Source: Streptomyces hawaiiensis
Lineage (GTDB): Bacteria; Actinomycetota; Actinomycetes; Streptomycetales; Streptomycetaceae
Assembly (NCBI RefSeq): GCF_004803895.1
Contig: NZ_CP021978.1
Span: 992,001 to 1,056,000 of the forward strand
Direction of reading: 5' to 3'
DNA: 64,000 nucleotides
A program made the position numbers and the translations under genes. Positions 8,966 to 17,944 of the stretch are shown here, piece by piece. Under the pieces are notes generated by a model, which saw only the letters and a list, made by a program, of their open reading frames with translations, was not told the DNA's origin and made no database searches. How positions within the stretch are numbered: the stretch's first letter is position 1; every line of letters starts with the position of its first letter.

Positions 8966-9931
8966 TCATCCCTTGATGGCCCCGGTGAGCACGCCGGTGC
9001 GGAAGTGCTTCTGGACAAACGGGTAGACGACGAGCAGCGGCACGAGTGTCAGCACGACCACGGCCATCTGCAGCGAGAGGGGAGCGGTCTGCGCGTGTGT
9101 CTCGCCGAAGCCGCCATTGGTCTGGCCCGGCAGCCCGATGCCCCGGTTCACGTAGGTGAGGAGCACGTACTGCAGTGGCCACTTCTCGCTCTCCGTCGGC
9201 ATGTACAACATGACGTTGAAGAAGGAGTTCCAGTAGCCCACCGCGTAGAACAAGGTGATCACCGCGGTCACGGCGCGCGAGGTGGGCAGCACCACGGACC
9301 ACAGGATGCGCCAGTCACCCGCGCCGTCCGCCCGTGCCGCGTCGATCAGTTCGGAGGAGGTCTGCGAGTAGAAGGAGCGCAGCACCAGGATGTTGAAGAC
9401 GGAGACCGAGCTCGGCAGGATCAGCGCCCAGAACTGGCCGTAGCCGCCGAGGCCGGTGACCACCAGGAACGTGGGGATCAGACCGCCGCTGACGAACATC
9501 GTGACGATCAGCAGCCAGAGCACGGCGCGGTGCCCGAAGGAGCCGGACCGGGACAGACCATAGGCGCACAGCACCGAGACGACCATGGAGACCGCGGTGC
9601 CGATCACGGTGATCGCGAGGCTCACCAGAAGCGCTGTGCGCACGGTCGGTTCACCGAGCATCTCCCGATACGCCCGCATCGTCAGGCCGTCCGGCCACAG
9701 CACCAGGCCACCGGCCCGGTTGATGGCACCCGGCGTCGAGAAGCTGGTCACCACGATGATCCACAGCGGGACCAGCACCGTGCCCACCACCGCGGTGAGC
9801 GTCAGCACCTTCGCCGCCCGCCCCACGACGGTGGGTGGTTCCTCCCAGGGCGCGCGCGTCGCCTTCGAGGCGCCTCGGGCCGTCGATGTCGCAGGGGTGG
9901 GCTTGCGGCCGATCGGGAATACGTTGGTCAT
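8966..9931 (-). CDS. Carbohydrate ABC transporter permease (LplC/YtcP type)
   Basis: A 321-residue inner-membrane subunit with about six membrane segments and the EAA loop that contacts the ATPase (ELIDAARADGAGDWRILWSV). It pairs with the LplB-type permease encoded just upstream, and its ATG overlaps that gene's stop (ATGA). With the large binding protein it makes an oligosaccharide importer. No ATPase gene is present. In Streptomyces such transporters commonly share the ATPase MsiK, which is inferred here. Confidence 0.92.
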   Translation of the reverse strand: MTNVFPIGRKPTPATSTARGASKATRAPWEEPPTVVGRAAKVLTLTAVVGTVLVPLWIIVVTSFSTPGAINRAGGLVLWPDGLTMRAYREMLGEPTVRTALLVSLAITVIGTAVSMVVSVLCAYGLSRSGSFGHRAVLWLLIVTMFVSGGLIPTFLVVTGLGGYGQFWALILPSSVSVFNILVLRSFYSQTSSELIDAARADGAGDWRILWSVVLPTSRAVTAVITLFYAVGYWNSFFNVMLYMPTESEKWPLQYVLLTYVNRGIGLPGQTNGGFGETHAQTAPLSLQMAVVVLTLVPLLVVYPFVQKHFRTGVLTGAIKG

Positions 9932-10914
9932 TTGCGGTACAACCCGTCCTCGCCGAAGGCGTGTGCCAGCCGGTTGGCGCCCCAGATGAGCAGCAGCGAG
10001 ATCACGCTCTTGAAGAGCCCGGCTGCCGCGCCGTAGCCGTAGTTGCCGGTGGCGATGCCGTAGTAGAAGGAGAAGGTGTCCAGCACGTCGGCCGTCTCAT
10101 GGCCGACAGCGTCACGCTGGATCAGGAACTGCTCGAACCCCACCGTCAGGGCGTTGCCCAGGCGTAGCACCAGCATCAGCATGATGACTCCGCGCAGTCC
10201 CGGCAGGGTGATGTGCCAGGTGCGCCGCCACCGGCCCGCGCCGTCGGCGGCGGCCGCCTCGTAGAGTTCCGTGTTGATCGCGGACAGCGCGGCGAGGAAG
10301 ACGATGATCCCCCAGCCGGCTTCCTTCCACACCGCCTGGGAGGTGACGAGGAGGGCGAAGGTGTCGGGGTCGGTCATGATGTTCCAGGCGCCGATGTCGT
10401 GCGAGCGCAGGAATTGGTTGAGCACCCCTGCGCCGCCCAGCATCTGCTGGAAGATCGTGATGGCCAGGACCCACGAGAAGAAGTGCGGCAAGTAGACGAC
10501 GGACTGGATGACGTTGCGGATCCGCTCGCTGATCACCGTGTTGAGGAGCAGCGCCAGCGCGATGGGGACCGGGAAGAAGAGGATCAGCTGGACGAAGCTG
10601 AGATAGAGGGTGTTCTGCAACGACCCCCAGAACTGCGCGTCCTGGAACAGCTGTTGGAACTGGCCGAGCCCGGCCCACTCGCTGTTCCAGATCCCCGTCA
10701 GCGGGTCGTAGTACTGGAACGCGGTGACGAGCCCGACCAGCGGTGCATAGTTGAAGACCAGGAGCAGCACGACCGCGGGCACCGTCATGATCAGCAGTGT
10801 CCGGTCCCGGCGCAGCCTCATCCGCCAGGTGAGCCGCTTCGGCTGCGCCGCGCGAGCCGGCGGCGAGTGCGGTGCCTGAGGTCGTGCGGAGTGCGGTGCG
10901 TCGGTCGTGGTCAC
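9928..10914 (-). CDS. Carbohydrate ABC transporter permease (LplB type)
   Basis: A 328-residue six-TM permease with the EAA motif ELYEAAAADGAGRWRRTWHI. GTG 10914 overlaps the stop of the binding-protein gene (GTGA), and its own stop overlaps the next permease start, showing tight translational coupling. A longer upstream frame is only shadow coding of the binding-protein gene. The N-terminal 25 residues are Pro/Ala/His-rich and cytosolic. Confidence 0.92.
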   Translation of the reverse strand: MTTTDAPHSARPQAPHSPPARAAQPKRLTWRMRLRRDRTLLIMTVPAVVLLLVFNYAPLVGLVTAFQYYDPLTGIWNSEWAGLGQFQQLFQDAQFWGSLQNTLYLSFVQLILFFPVPIALALLLNTVISERIRNVIQSVVYLPHFFSWVLAITIFQQMLGGAGVLNQFLRSHDIGAWNIMTDPDTFALLVTSQAVWKEAGWGIIVFLAALSAINTELYEAAAADGAGRWRRTWHITLPGLRGVIMLMLVLRLGNALTVGFEQFLIQRDAVGHETADVLDTFSFYYGIATGNYGYGAAAGLFKSVISLLLIWGANRLAHAFGEDGLYRK

Positions 10915-12590
10915 TGGCCGGTCCCGTACTTCTCCAGGACGTTCTCGGTCATCCATTGCGTGAGCCGGTCCCCGCCGCCGGCCTTCCAGCCGGCGATCGC
11001 GTCCTGAACGTCCTTGACCTTCTTCTTGCCGTGGTAGCAGTCCTTGACGACGTCCTGGACGGACTGCGCGGCAGCGGCCGTGGTCATCGCCTGCGGCATG
11101 CTGATGTTCATGTTCCAGAACACCGGCTTGTACAGGCGCTTGACGTTGGTGGCCTGCCAGGCGGCGTAGTCCTTGGTGACGAGATCGGCGCCCTGGTTGC
11201 TGATCACGGCGGCGGGTGACGCGAGCCCGGAGTACCCGGCGGACTGGACGTACTTCCTGCCGGCGGTGGTGGCCGTCGGCACACCCTTCTCCATCGTGTA
11301 GTGGACGTCCTCGACGCCGTAGTTGACCATCGTGTACTCGCGGGAACCGTACGGCGCCGCGAGGTAGTCGGCGACGGCGAGGAGCTCCTTGATCTGCTCG
11401 GGCTTCAGCCTGGCGTTGAGGTAGCTGAGCATGGTGGTCGTGGCGCCCATGAAGGTGCGCGGGGCGCTCTTGCCGTCGGCGGCGAAGATGTCGAACGCGC
11501 CGCGCCGGTAGTTCTTGTCGGCTGCTGTGCCGGACTGGTGGTCGGCCAGGTTCCAGGCGCCGGTGCCGGCTCCCGCGATGAGTACCTTGCCGGAGTAGAA
11601 GCGAGTGGTGCCGTTGGCGTTGTTGCCCGCGAGCGCGTCGGGGTGCACATGGCCGGACTGGGCGAGCCTGTGGTGCCAGTCGAGGGCCTCCAGGTACTGG
11701 GGGAGCTCGAAGGTGTAACGGAGCTTGCCGTCCTCGATCGCCCACTCCTTGGGCAGGCCCCAGAGAGGGTAGAGGTAGGTCCACACGTCGTCGAAGGCCC
11801 ACACCCCGCGCTTGGCGTCGGTCAGTTCCTTGCCGAGGGTCATCAGGTCGTCGACGGACTTGATCTGGTCGGGCGTGATGCCCCTCGGCTCCAGGATGTC
11901 GCGCCGGTAGAACGTGGTGCCGGGGACGACGAACCTGCTGGAGAAGCAGGGGATGCCGTACAGCCTGTCGCCCCACGCCCCGGCCTGCCACGCACCGGTC
12001 GGCAGAGCGGCGAGGTTCGGATACTTCTTGATCTTGTCGCCCGACAGGTAGGGGGTCAGGTCGGCGAGCTGGGTCCCGGCCAGTCTGCCCACGTTGATGT
12101 TGTTGTTCCACCAGGCGGGCAGCTGGATCCAGTCGGGCAGGCGCTCGGCCGCCGTCATCGTCGGCACGATAGTGGGGTAGTTGTTGCCGTCGGCCGGCTT
12201 CATGGTGAGCTTGATGCCGAGGGCCTTGTCCATGGCCTGGTAGAACGAGTTGCCCTGCGATGGCACCGTGCCCCACATCGGGGTGACGGCGGTGTAGCTG
12301 CCGCCCCTGCCCGGTACGCCCTCGACGGTGGCGACGTGCTCGGACGGGTAGCGCAGGAAGCCCGGGTCCGTCACCGCGCCGTCGCTGCCGGAGACAGGTG
12401 CGATGTCCGGCTTGACGGGGTTGCGCGGGACGTGTGCGGGCAGGGCCGCCTTCAGGCCCGACTTGGTGTTGGCGCCGGTGCGCTGCTTGCCCCCGCCTCC
12501 GCAGGCGGACAACAGCGGTGCTGCCATGGCGACTCCCGCGACGGACGCGGCCGTGCCGACGAACTTCCTGCGGCTCAAGTCTTGACTCAT
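10911..12590 (-). CDS. Extracellular solute-binding lipoprotein, LplA-like
   Basis: A 559-residue family-1 binding protein. The N-terminus has a twin-arginine motif (SRRKFVG) followed by a hydrophobic stretch and lipobox LLSACG, so it is probably exported by Tat and lipidated. The unusually long mature domain is typical of LplA/YtcQ-type importers for oligosaccharides and polyuronides. ATG 12590 is chosen because AGAGGG lies upstream and the signal begins at once; the longer frame to 12776 crosses the promoter. First gene of the operon, it probably captures oligosaccharides released by the GH5 enzyme. Confidence 0.92.
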   Translation of the reverse strand: MSQDLSRRKFVGTAASVAGVAMAAPLLSACGGGGKQRTGANTKSGLKAALPAHVPRNPVKPDIAPVSGSDGAVTDPGFLRYPSEHVATVEGVPGRGGSYTAVTPMWGTVPSQGNSFYQAMDKALGIKLTMKPADGNNYPTIVPTMTAAERLPDWIQLPAWWNNNINVGRLAGTQLADLTPYLSGDKIKKYPNLAALPTGAWQAGAWGDRLYGIPCFSSRFVVPGTTFYRRDILEPRGITPDQIKSVDDLMTLGKELTDAKRGVWAFDDVWTYLYPLWGLPKEWAIEDGKLRYTFELPQYLEALDWHHRLAQSGHVHPDALAGNNANGTTRFYSGKVLIAGAGTGAWNLADHQSGTAADKNYRRGAFDIFAADGKSAPRTFMGATTTMLSYLNARLKPEQIKELLAVADYLAAPYGSREYTMVNYGVEDVHYTMEKGVPTATTAGRKYVQSAGYSGLASPAAVISNQGADLVTKDYAAWQATNVKRLYKPVFWNMNISMPQAMTTAAAAQSVQDVVKDCYHGKKKVKDVQDAIAGWKAGGGDRLTQWMTENVLEKYGTGQ

Positions 12591-12638
12591 GGGGCTGGCC
12601 CTCTCGCCTTCGGATCGCGCTCGGAGGGCACTCCGGGC

Positions 12639-12719
12639 GTCGAAGCGCTTTACTTGAGGAGGGAAGGTAGTGATGTGTTTCTTTCGAAACAAGGGGTTGA
12701 ACTCAAAGAAACTTTCTTT
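12639..12719 (-). promoter_or_regulatory. Promoter and operators of the oligosaccharide uptake operon
   Basis: A possible promoter reads -35 TTGTTT (12692-12687), 17-bp spacer, -10 TACCTT (12669-12664). Three palindromes surround it. AAGCGCTT (12643-12650) has the CGCT centre of LacI operators and sits just after the predicted start of transcription. GTTTC-tttc-GAAAC (12677-12690) lies in the -35/spacer region. AAAGAAA-C-TTTCTTT (12705-12719) is a perfect 15-mer upstream of -35. The GAAA/TTTC boxes recall the CGAAA-type boxes reported upstream of Streptomyces xylanase genes. LacI binding at AAGCGCTT is inferred. Confidence 0.6.
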
Positions 12720-12909
12720 CCCTTGAGGTGTTGACGCTCTGTTGCGGGCGATGGGAGTGTCGACGCGCATCGCCAAGCACCGTCTCTACTTGGCCCATTG
12801 AGGAACCTGCCCCGAGGGTCCGCTCTCCTGCCCGACGTCGACCGGCTGCCGTTCGGCGATTTCGCAATCTCGCGCTCGCGCTATCGAAGCGCATCGACGA
12901 CCTGCTGAC

Positions 12910-13190
12910 GACTTCGGCATCTCTTTCGTCAAGGAACTGCCCCTGCGCTGCTTGGCAGGCGAAGACAGACACCGGGGCAGCGCGCTCGCCTGCGCTACGA
13001 CACCCGACGATGTGCTCAACGAACTCTTGTCGGCTGCATACAGCGGTGGAGTGAACGGCCGGGGACAGGGCGGGGCGTACGCGCGGCTGTACGCCTGGGA
13101 CAGTCTGTACGCGCTTATGGGTCTGCCCGCCGACGTACCCTTCCTGGAAGCGGTGTGGCCGCAGATTACCGGTGGCTGCGGTTCATGGCG
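12910..13190 (+). pseudogene. DUF6183-family protein, fragment
   Basis: The frame reads DVLNELLSAAYSGGVNGRGQ and then ARLYAWDSLYALMGLP, characteristic of DUF6183 proteins of Streptomyces, whose function is unknown. There is no convincing start, and the family's C-terminal half is missing. The frame breaks at about 13155-13190, where the next frame switches to recombinase sequence. This may be the attachment locus or an old cargo gene of the neighbouring recombinase module. Confidence 0.5.
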
Positions 13191-13547
13191 TTCACGGACA
13201 AGGACACCCCGACCGCCAGCTGCAGCGACTACACCCACAGCCCGTTCGGGGAACAGGGGGTGCCTTGCCGGGCGTCGTTCCTGCTCTGCACGGCCTGCCC
13301 GAACGCCGTGATCACCCCGCGTCACCTGCCGCGGCTGGCCCATCTGCTGCACGTGCTCAAGGAGCTGCGGGCCGTGCTTTCGCCGGAGGTGTGCGACCAG
13401 GACTGGCGCGAGCCCTTCGCGCGGCTGCGGGACCTGCGCAAGGGCCCCGACTTCACCGACACGGAATGGAACGACGCCCTGGAGAAGGCAAGTACCCACG
13501 AACGAAGGGTCATTGACCAGCTGCTGAAGAAGGGATTTGACGCATGA
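13190..13547 (+). pseudogene. Tyrosine recombinase, C-terminal fragment (first module)
   Basis: About 115 residues match the tail of the second recombinase of the intact module at 19531-21288: a Cys cluster (ASCSDYTHSPFGEQGVPCRA, then LLCTACPNAV) followed by ITPRHLPRLAHLLHVL, compared there with CPARPWVCLLCPLALFTPRH. The catalytic domain is gone, so it cannot recombine DNA. Its stop overlaps the next gene's ATG (ATGA), as in the intact module. The boundary with DUF6183 sequence is approximate. Confidence 0.6.
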
Positions 13548-15679
13548 CCCTGGCCTTGAACCCCCGCTTCGCGACCCCGGCGACCGACGCCTTCGTGTTC
13601 GATCCCGACCGGGCCGTCGAGGGCCGCCGCGACTTCGTGCCCCGCTACGGCGACGACGGCTGGTCGTTGCTGGCGCTGACCCAGAACCCCTCGCAGACAG
13701 ACGACGTCATCCGCTGGCGATGGTTCCCCGAGGTCTTCAGGGAGCCGTTCCGCCACGCATCTTGGACGTTGATCAACTACCCGCTGCCCGACAGGGACGT
13801 TGCCCTGCGCGGCGCGGCCATGCGCTCCAAGCTCAGCGTCGGCCGAATCACGAGGACGGTCAGCGACTGGTCGATGTTCGCCCAGTGGCTCGACGACCGC
13901 GGGATCAAGCAGCTTTCGCTGGTGACGGTCGAAGACCTGTCGGACTACAGCCACCAGCTCGACAAAGCGCGGGGGCTGGCCCGCAACACGGCCACCAGTC
14001 ATCTGATCGCGCTCTCCCGACTGCACTACTACGGACGGTTGTATCTGCCCGACACCGACCGGCTCGTCGCGCCGCCCTGGGTCGCGGAGGGCATGGACGA
14101 CTACCTGCCGGCGGCCTCGCCGCTGGGCGAGAACGTCACCGAGCCGATCGCCCCGGCGACGATGGGGCCGTTGTTGGTCTGGGCACTGCGGTTCGTCGAG
14201 GAGTACGCCGACGACATCCTGGCCGCCTTCGAGGAACACCGACGGCTGGTCGAGATCGCGGAAGGGCTGAAGGGCCCGTTCAAGAAGGGATCGGGCCTGC
14301 GTCTGGTCGCCTACCTCGAACAGTTGGAGGCCGACGGCAGGCCCGTCCCGGCACTGATCAGAGACACGAAGATCTCGACGCCCGGGGTGTTCCTGGCTGG
14401 CCTCACTGGGACTCCGATCACCAAGGTCCACCAGGTCATGAACTATCCGCGCTGGAAGGCATACAAGGTCCAAAACCCCGGCCGGTGCCTGCTGGATGCC
14501 TCCATCACCGCGAAACTGGGTGGGGAGCCCTGGCACGGTCCGTTCGACTTCCACGACGTCCCCGGGATCCTGAAACACCTGGTTACCGCCTGTTTCATCG
14601 TCCTGGGCTATCTCACCGGGATGCGGACCGGGGAGATCCTGGCGCTGGAGAACGGGTGCTGCCCGGATCCACAGGGGCCGCCGGAGGCGGCCCGGCGGCA
14701 CCTCATCTATGCCCGGCAGTTCAAGGTCGCCCGCGACGAGGACGGCAATCACCAATCCGCCGGAGTCGTACGCGAAGCTCCCTGGGTGGCTGTCCCGCAG
14801 GTCGTCAGGGCAGTGCGGGTGCTGGAGCAACTCGGTGGGCACGGACTGCTGTTCGCAATCGAGGTCCACGATCCGCTCCAGCCCGAGCGCCGCAGCGGCA
14901 GGTCGCTGGCGATCGCCACGATGAGCAATCGCATCGAGTCGTTCATCGAGTGGGTCAACGCCCATGCCCAGAGCCGGAGCCGGCAGGCGGAGGCAATCCC
15001 GGCCGACCCGCATGGACGGGTCGGCACGGGCCGCTTCCGCCGCACTCTGGCCTGGCACATCGCCCGCAGGCCGGGCGGACTGGTGGCGCTGGCGGTTCAG
15101 GACGGGCACATGCGCACGCTGATCAGCGAGGGCTACGGATCGCGCTCGCGCGGCGGCATCCACGACCTTCTCGACTTCGAAACCGCCCGCAACGTCGCCG
15201 AGCAACTCAGCGAGGTCCACGAGGCCATCCAGGACGGCGCAGGCGTCTCGGGCCCCGCCGCAAGGCGTCTGATCAACGCCGCCGCCCAGGAACACCACCG
15301 CTTCAGCGGTCTCATCACCTCCAATCGTCAGGCCAAAGACCTACTGGCCGACCCGACGCTGAACGTCTTCGAGAACAAGGAGGCATTTCTGTTCTGCAAC
15401 TACGACCGGACCAAAGCGCCCTGCCATCCCGGCCGCAACGCGAAGAGCGAGGCCCCCAGCCTGGACCGCTGCAAGGTCAACTGCGCGAACATCGCCCGCA
15501 CCGACACACACGCACATCAACTCCGAGAAGCAGCCGATGACTTGGGCCGCCAGGCCGCCTCTGGTCTGGTTCCCGAACCACTGGCCGACCGGCTGCTGGA
15601 ACGGGCCCAGGTCCTGACCGAGCTCGCTAACCAGCACGACCACGACCGCGTCCTGGCGGCAGCGGGGGCCGAGTTGTGA
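13544..15679 (+). CDS. Tyrosine recombinase (third-type, first module)
   Basis: A 711-residue site-specific recombinase homologous to the protein at 21285-23423. Its catalytic region has Arg361 in YLTGMRTGEILAL, the RFRRTLAW box where HxxR is usual (R499/R500), His522 in QDGHMRTL and nucleophile Tyr531 in SEGYGSR. Residues 90-190 form a core-binding domain. The C-terminus holds a Cys cluster (FCNYDRTKAPCHPG, then CKVNCANIA) that may bind zinc. The gene is complete, but its partner is truncated and the following DUF6262 gene is frameshifted, so the module is probably immobile. Confidence 0.8.
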   Translation: MTLALNPRFATPATDAFVFDPDRAVEGRRDFVPRYGDDGWSLLALTQNPSQTDDVIRWRWFPEVFREPFRHASWTLINYPLPDRDVALRGAAMRSKLSVGRITRTVSDWSMFAQWLDDRGIKQLSLVTVEDLSDYSHQLDKARGLARNTATSHLIALSRLHYYGRLYLPDTDRLVAPPWVAEGMDDYLPAASPLGENVTEPIAPATMGPLLVWALRFVEEYADDILAAFEEHRRLVEIAEGLKGPFKKGSGLRLVAYLEQLEADGRPVPALIRDTKISTPGVFLAGLTGTPITKVHQVMNYPRWKAYKVQNPGRCLLDASITAKLGGEPWHGPFDFHDVPGILKHLVTACFIVLGYLTGMRTGEILALENGCCPDPQGPPEAARRHLIYARQFKVARDEDGNHQSAGVVREAPWVAVPQVVRAVRVLEQLGGHGLLFAIEVHDPLQPERRSGRSLAIATMSNRIESFIEWVNAHAQSRSRQAEAIPADPHGRVGTGRFRRTLAWHIARRPGGLVALAVQDGHMRTLISEGYGSRSRGGIHDLLDFETARNVAEQLSEVHEAIQDGAGVSGPAARRLINAAAQEHHRFSGLITSNRQAKDLLADPTLNVFENKEAFLFCNYDRTKAPCHPGRNAKSEAPSLDRCKVNCANIARTDTHAHQLREAADDLGRQAASGLVPEPLADRLLERAQVLTELANQHDHDRVLAAAGAEL

Positions 15680-16090
15680 GCAACGACAACGAGAGGAAGA
15701 ACATCAGGGCCGCGATGGACCGGCTGCTGGCCGGCACCCCGCTGCGGTCCGACGGAGCGCTGACCGTCCTCGCGCTGGCCGCCGAGGCAGACGTGAAACG
15801 CCACGTCCTCACCCACCGGCATACCGACCTCAAGGACGAGTTCTACGCGAAGGTCCGAGCTCAGGGAACGGGTTCCCGACAGCGAACGCAAGCTGCGGGC
15901 CGAACTGAAGAAGACCAAGGAGCGACTGGCCGAGCTGATCGAGGAGAACAAGCGACACCAGGCCGAGATCGAGACATTCGCCCGCGTGGTGAACGTCCTC
16001 ACCATTGAGAACCACCAGCTCCGCGACCAGTCGGGGCATAAACGAGCCTCAGTGGTGGCCTTGCGCCCGGCCCCCGAGCCCGGCTCGTAG
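15676..16090 (+). pseudogene. DUF6262-family recombinase accessory protein, frameshifted
   Basis: It starts with GTG overlapping the recombinase stop (GTGA) and reads RKNIRAAMDRLLAGTPL, the DUF6262 N-terminus. Near 15860 the frame breaks. The continuation (ERVPDSERKLRAELKKTKER, then LAELIEENKRHQAEIETFA) is a coiled coil in another frame ending at TAG 16088. Proteins of this family follow the recombinase genes of Tn554-like elements, where TnpC plays an accessory role. A sequencing error is possible, but the surrounding decay favours a real lesion. Confidence 0.65.
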
Positions 16091-16102
16091 TCGCACCGCC
16101 TC

Positions 16103-16137
16103 GTCTCGTCCTGACCGCTGCGCGGTCAGGACGAGAC
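16103..16137. terminator. Strong hairpin after the first recombinase module
   Basis: A perfect 16-bp stem, GTCTCGTCCTGACCGC with GCGGTCAGGACGAGAC, and a TGC loop, 12 bases after the DUF6262 stop. It has no clear U-tract but is very stable. Confidence 0.7.
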
Positions 16138-16302
16138 CACAGGACCTGTCGAGCACGAGCTCAATCAGAGGGCACCTCCGTCTGATCGACGAGCACTCCT
16201 CGTCCGAGGCGTTGCGTTGACCACTTGAACCCGCACCGATGAGAGGGCGCAAGCGTCCTGCGAGCAACCGCGCGGTCCGGCCAGGGACTGAGAGTCCGGT
16301 GT

Positions 16303-17058
16303 TTATACCTTGCTCGCGACCACCATGTAGTTCTCGGCCTCAAGATCGAACGTGCTCAGTTCCGTCTGGAGTCCGACCCGGTGCAGCTCGACTTCGAGTT
16401 CCTCGTACCGGTAGGGCCAGCAGGACAGCAGTTCCGAGCGGACAAGAACCGGCCCAGTCGCATCAACTTGGGCGATCGCAATCTCGATATGGTGCTCATC
16501 CTCCCAATGCGGCGCAATTTCCCAGCGGTAAATTACGACGGCATCGCGACCGTTCCGGCGGACGAGTCGGTCCCAGATGTCCAGCCGGGAACCTCTGGCC
16601 CTGACGAGTTCCCAAGTCCGGGATGTGAGCACCAAGCGCCCTCCCGGGCGCAGAAGCCGTGACATCGACTCCAGAGCAGCACCCCTGCCTGTCGCGCCCG
16701 CGGCATGGTGAAGCGAGTTGCCAACGCAGAACACCATGTCGAACGTGTTGTCCTGGAAATGGTCGGGCAACTCTTCCCAGTTCGCCCGTACGGCCTGCAC
16801 GGATGCCCCGAACTCCTCAGACAACTCTGCAGTCCGACGAACCATCGCCTCGCTGGCGTCAGTTGCGACAACCTGCATGCCACGACCGGCGAGGCCAACC
16901 GCCAACTGTCCGGTTCCGCACGAACAGTCGAGGACGTGAGCGTTTGACGGCAGGAGACGGAGGGCGTCATCGAACGACGCAGCGAACTCGGCTGGAGGCA
17001 ACTTTGCATCCGAGATGAGCCATTCGTACACCTCGGCAAGCACGTCATATTCCGTCAC
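16303..17058 (-). CDS. SAM-dependent methyltransferase
   Basis: A 251-residue class I methyltransferase. Motif I is VLDCSCGTGQLAVGL, followed by the acidic strand VVATDASEAM, with FDMVFCVGNSLHH and LLRPGGRLVLTSR as later motifs; the H-rich region after VGNS is typical of small-molecule or glycine/sarcosine-type methyltransferases. The substrate is unknown. GTG 17058 is preferred among several in-frame GTGs because GGAGG lies eight bases upstream. It is an isolated minus-strand gene among remnants of plus-strand mobile genes. Confidence 0.82.
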   Translation of the reverse strand: MTEYDVLAEVYEWLISDAKLPPAEFAASFDDALRLLPSNAHVLDCSCGTGQLAVGLAGRGMQVVATDASEAMVRRTAELSEEFGASVQAVRANWEELPDHFQDNTFDMVFCVGNSLHHAAGATGRGAALESMSRLLRPGGRLVLTSRTWELVRARGSRLDIWDRLVRRNGRDAVVIYRWEIAPHWEDEHHIEIAIAQVDATGPVLVRSELLSCWPYRYEELEVELHRVGLQTELSTFDLEAENYMVVASKV

Positions 17059-17098
17059 AACCACTACCTCCGTCACGCGGCAGACTCACGGCGGGACG

Positions 17099-17310
17099 TC
17101 AGTCCATCAGCGGAGCAAGCCGGGCACCAATGGTTTTCGCAAGGATGGGCCACCGCTCGGGCACCACGGGCATCTCGCGCTCAAGCTCGTCACGCGGCCG
17201 AGGGCCGCCGAGATAGGTGTGCGCCTCTGGCGGCGCCAGCAGCTCGATGAACGCCGCACAGTCCCGGGCCTCGGGCTCACGGAGCGCCAGCCACCTAATC
17301 AGCAGGCTCG
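17099..17310 (-). pseudogene. GNAT acetyltransferase, N-terminal fragment
   Basis: The minus frame ending TGA at 17101-17099 reads WLALREPEARDCAAFIELLA, AHTYLGGPRPRDELEREMP and VVPERWPIL. This resembles the first third of GNAT N-acetyltransferases, which begin LRxLxExDA and carry the GGPRP turn. The acetyl-CoA-binding segment is missing and no start is evident. Confidence 0.5.
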
Positions 17311-17551
17311 GCAGCGATCAAGAATCGCAGACCCGATCAAGCCACCGGTCCGGGCCCCACCCTCATCAGCGGGGCCGGGCCCCACAACCACACCTGCCAG
17401 GGACGGGATGTCTCCCGTTCTCGTTCACAGCATCGACTTCGGCCGTGGCGGGCCGCATCCCGAAGTGCCGATCTGCTTTCGGAATTCGTGAATAGAGCCA
17501 CCCTCTCCGCTATTACGCAGAGTCACCTCAACAACCAACACCAGGAGTCAA
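17311..17551. other. Intergenic, no gene recognised
   Basis: About 240 bases with GC-rich inverted motifs around 17349-17385 (GGGCCCC copies) but no gene. The end holds the AGGAG ribosome site of the next ORF. Confidence 0.35.
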
Positions 17552-17944
17552 ATGAGAGATCGCTACAACACAGCCAGACTTGACAGGGAACTCGGGTGCC
17601 CTTTCCACGGAAACGCTCAATGGCGCAACATCCGCGACAACTCCCCGGAGGAATGGGAGGACGTGGTGGAGTTCGACGCGGCCATCCGCAAGGGAAACGC
17701 CCGCGCCAACGCCACCGGCAACCGTCTGCTCGGCGAGGCGTTTCTCCACCGCTCCCGCGTCCCTCTCAGCAAAGCCCCCATCGATCACGTCACCGCCGCC
17801 GAATGGGCGGCGATGCAGCAAGAACTCACCGACAGCGGACCGGACCTTCAGGAGCTGGAGCAGGGCGTCATCGACGGCTGCTCGCCGTGGGCCTGCCGCG
17901 GTGAAGTCGAGCCGGTGCAGGACGACTTCGGACTGGCCTCTTGA
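17552..17944 (+). pseudogene. PAPS-reductase-family protein, C-terminal part
   Basis: A 130-residue ORF with its own AGGAG ribosome site. It reads GCPFHGNAQWRNIRDNSPEE and, later, GEAFLHRSRVPLSKAPID and DGCSPWACRGE, the C-terminal region of phosphoadenosine-phosphosulfate-reductase-like proteins (PP-loop superfamily) in actinobacterial mobile elements. The N-terminal PP-loop and most of the domain are absent, so catalytic function is unlikely, although the ORF could still be translated. Its TGA overlaps the TTG start of the split cytosine methyltransferase, showing the two were once translationally coupled. Confidence 0.5.

Noticed and set aside
5533..8976. Very long plus-strand frame (1147 codons) opposite the GH5 and GH43 genes
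   Set aside because: Antisense shadow of two well-supported glycosidase genes; its translation has no recognisable motif and is typical of the frame opposite high-GC coding DNA.
10915..12276. N-terminal extension of the LplB permease
   Set aside because: It is the shadow frame of the binding-protein gene; the GTGA overlap at 10911-10914 is the natural start.
12703..12972. Minus-strand ORF upstream of the binding-protein gene
   Set aside because: It crosses the promoter region and the DUF6183 fragment and has no conserved sequence or ribosome site.
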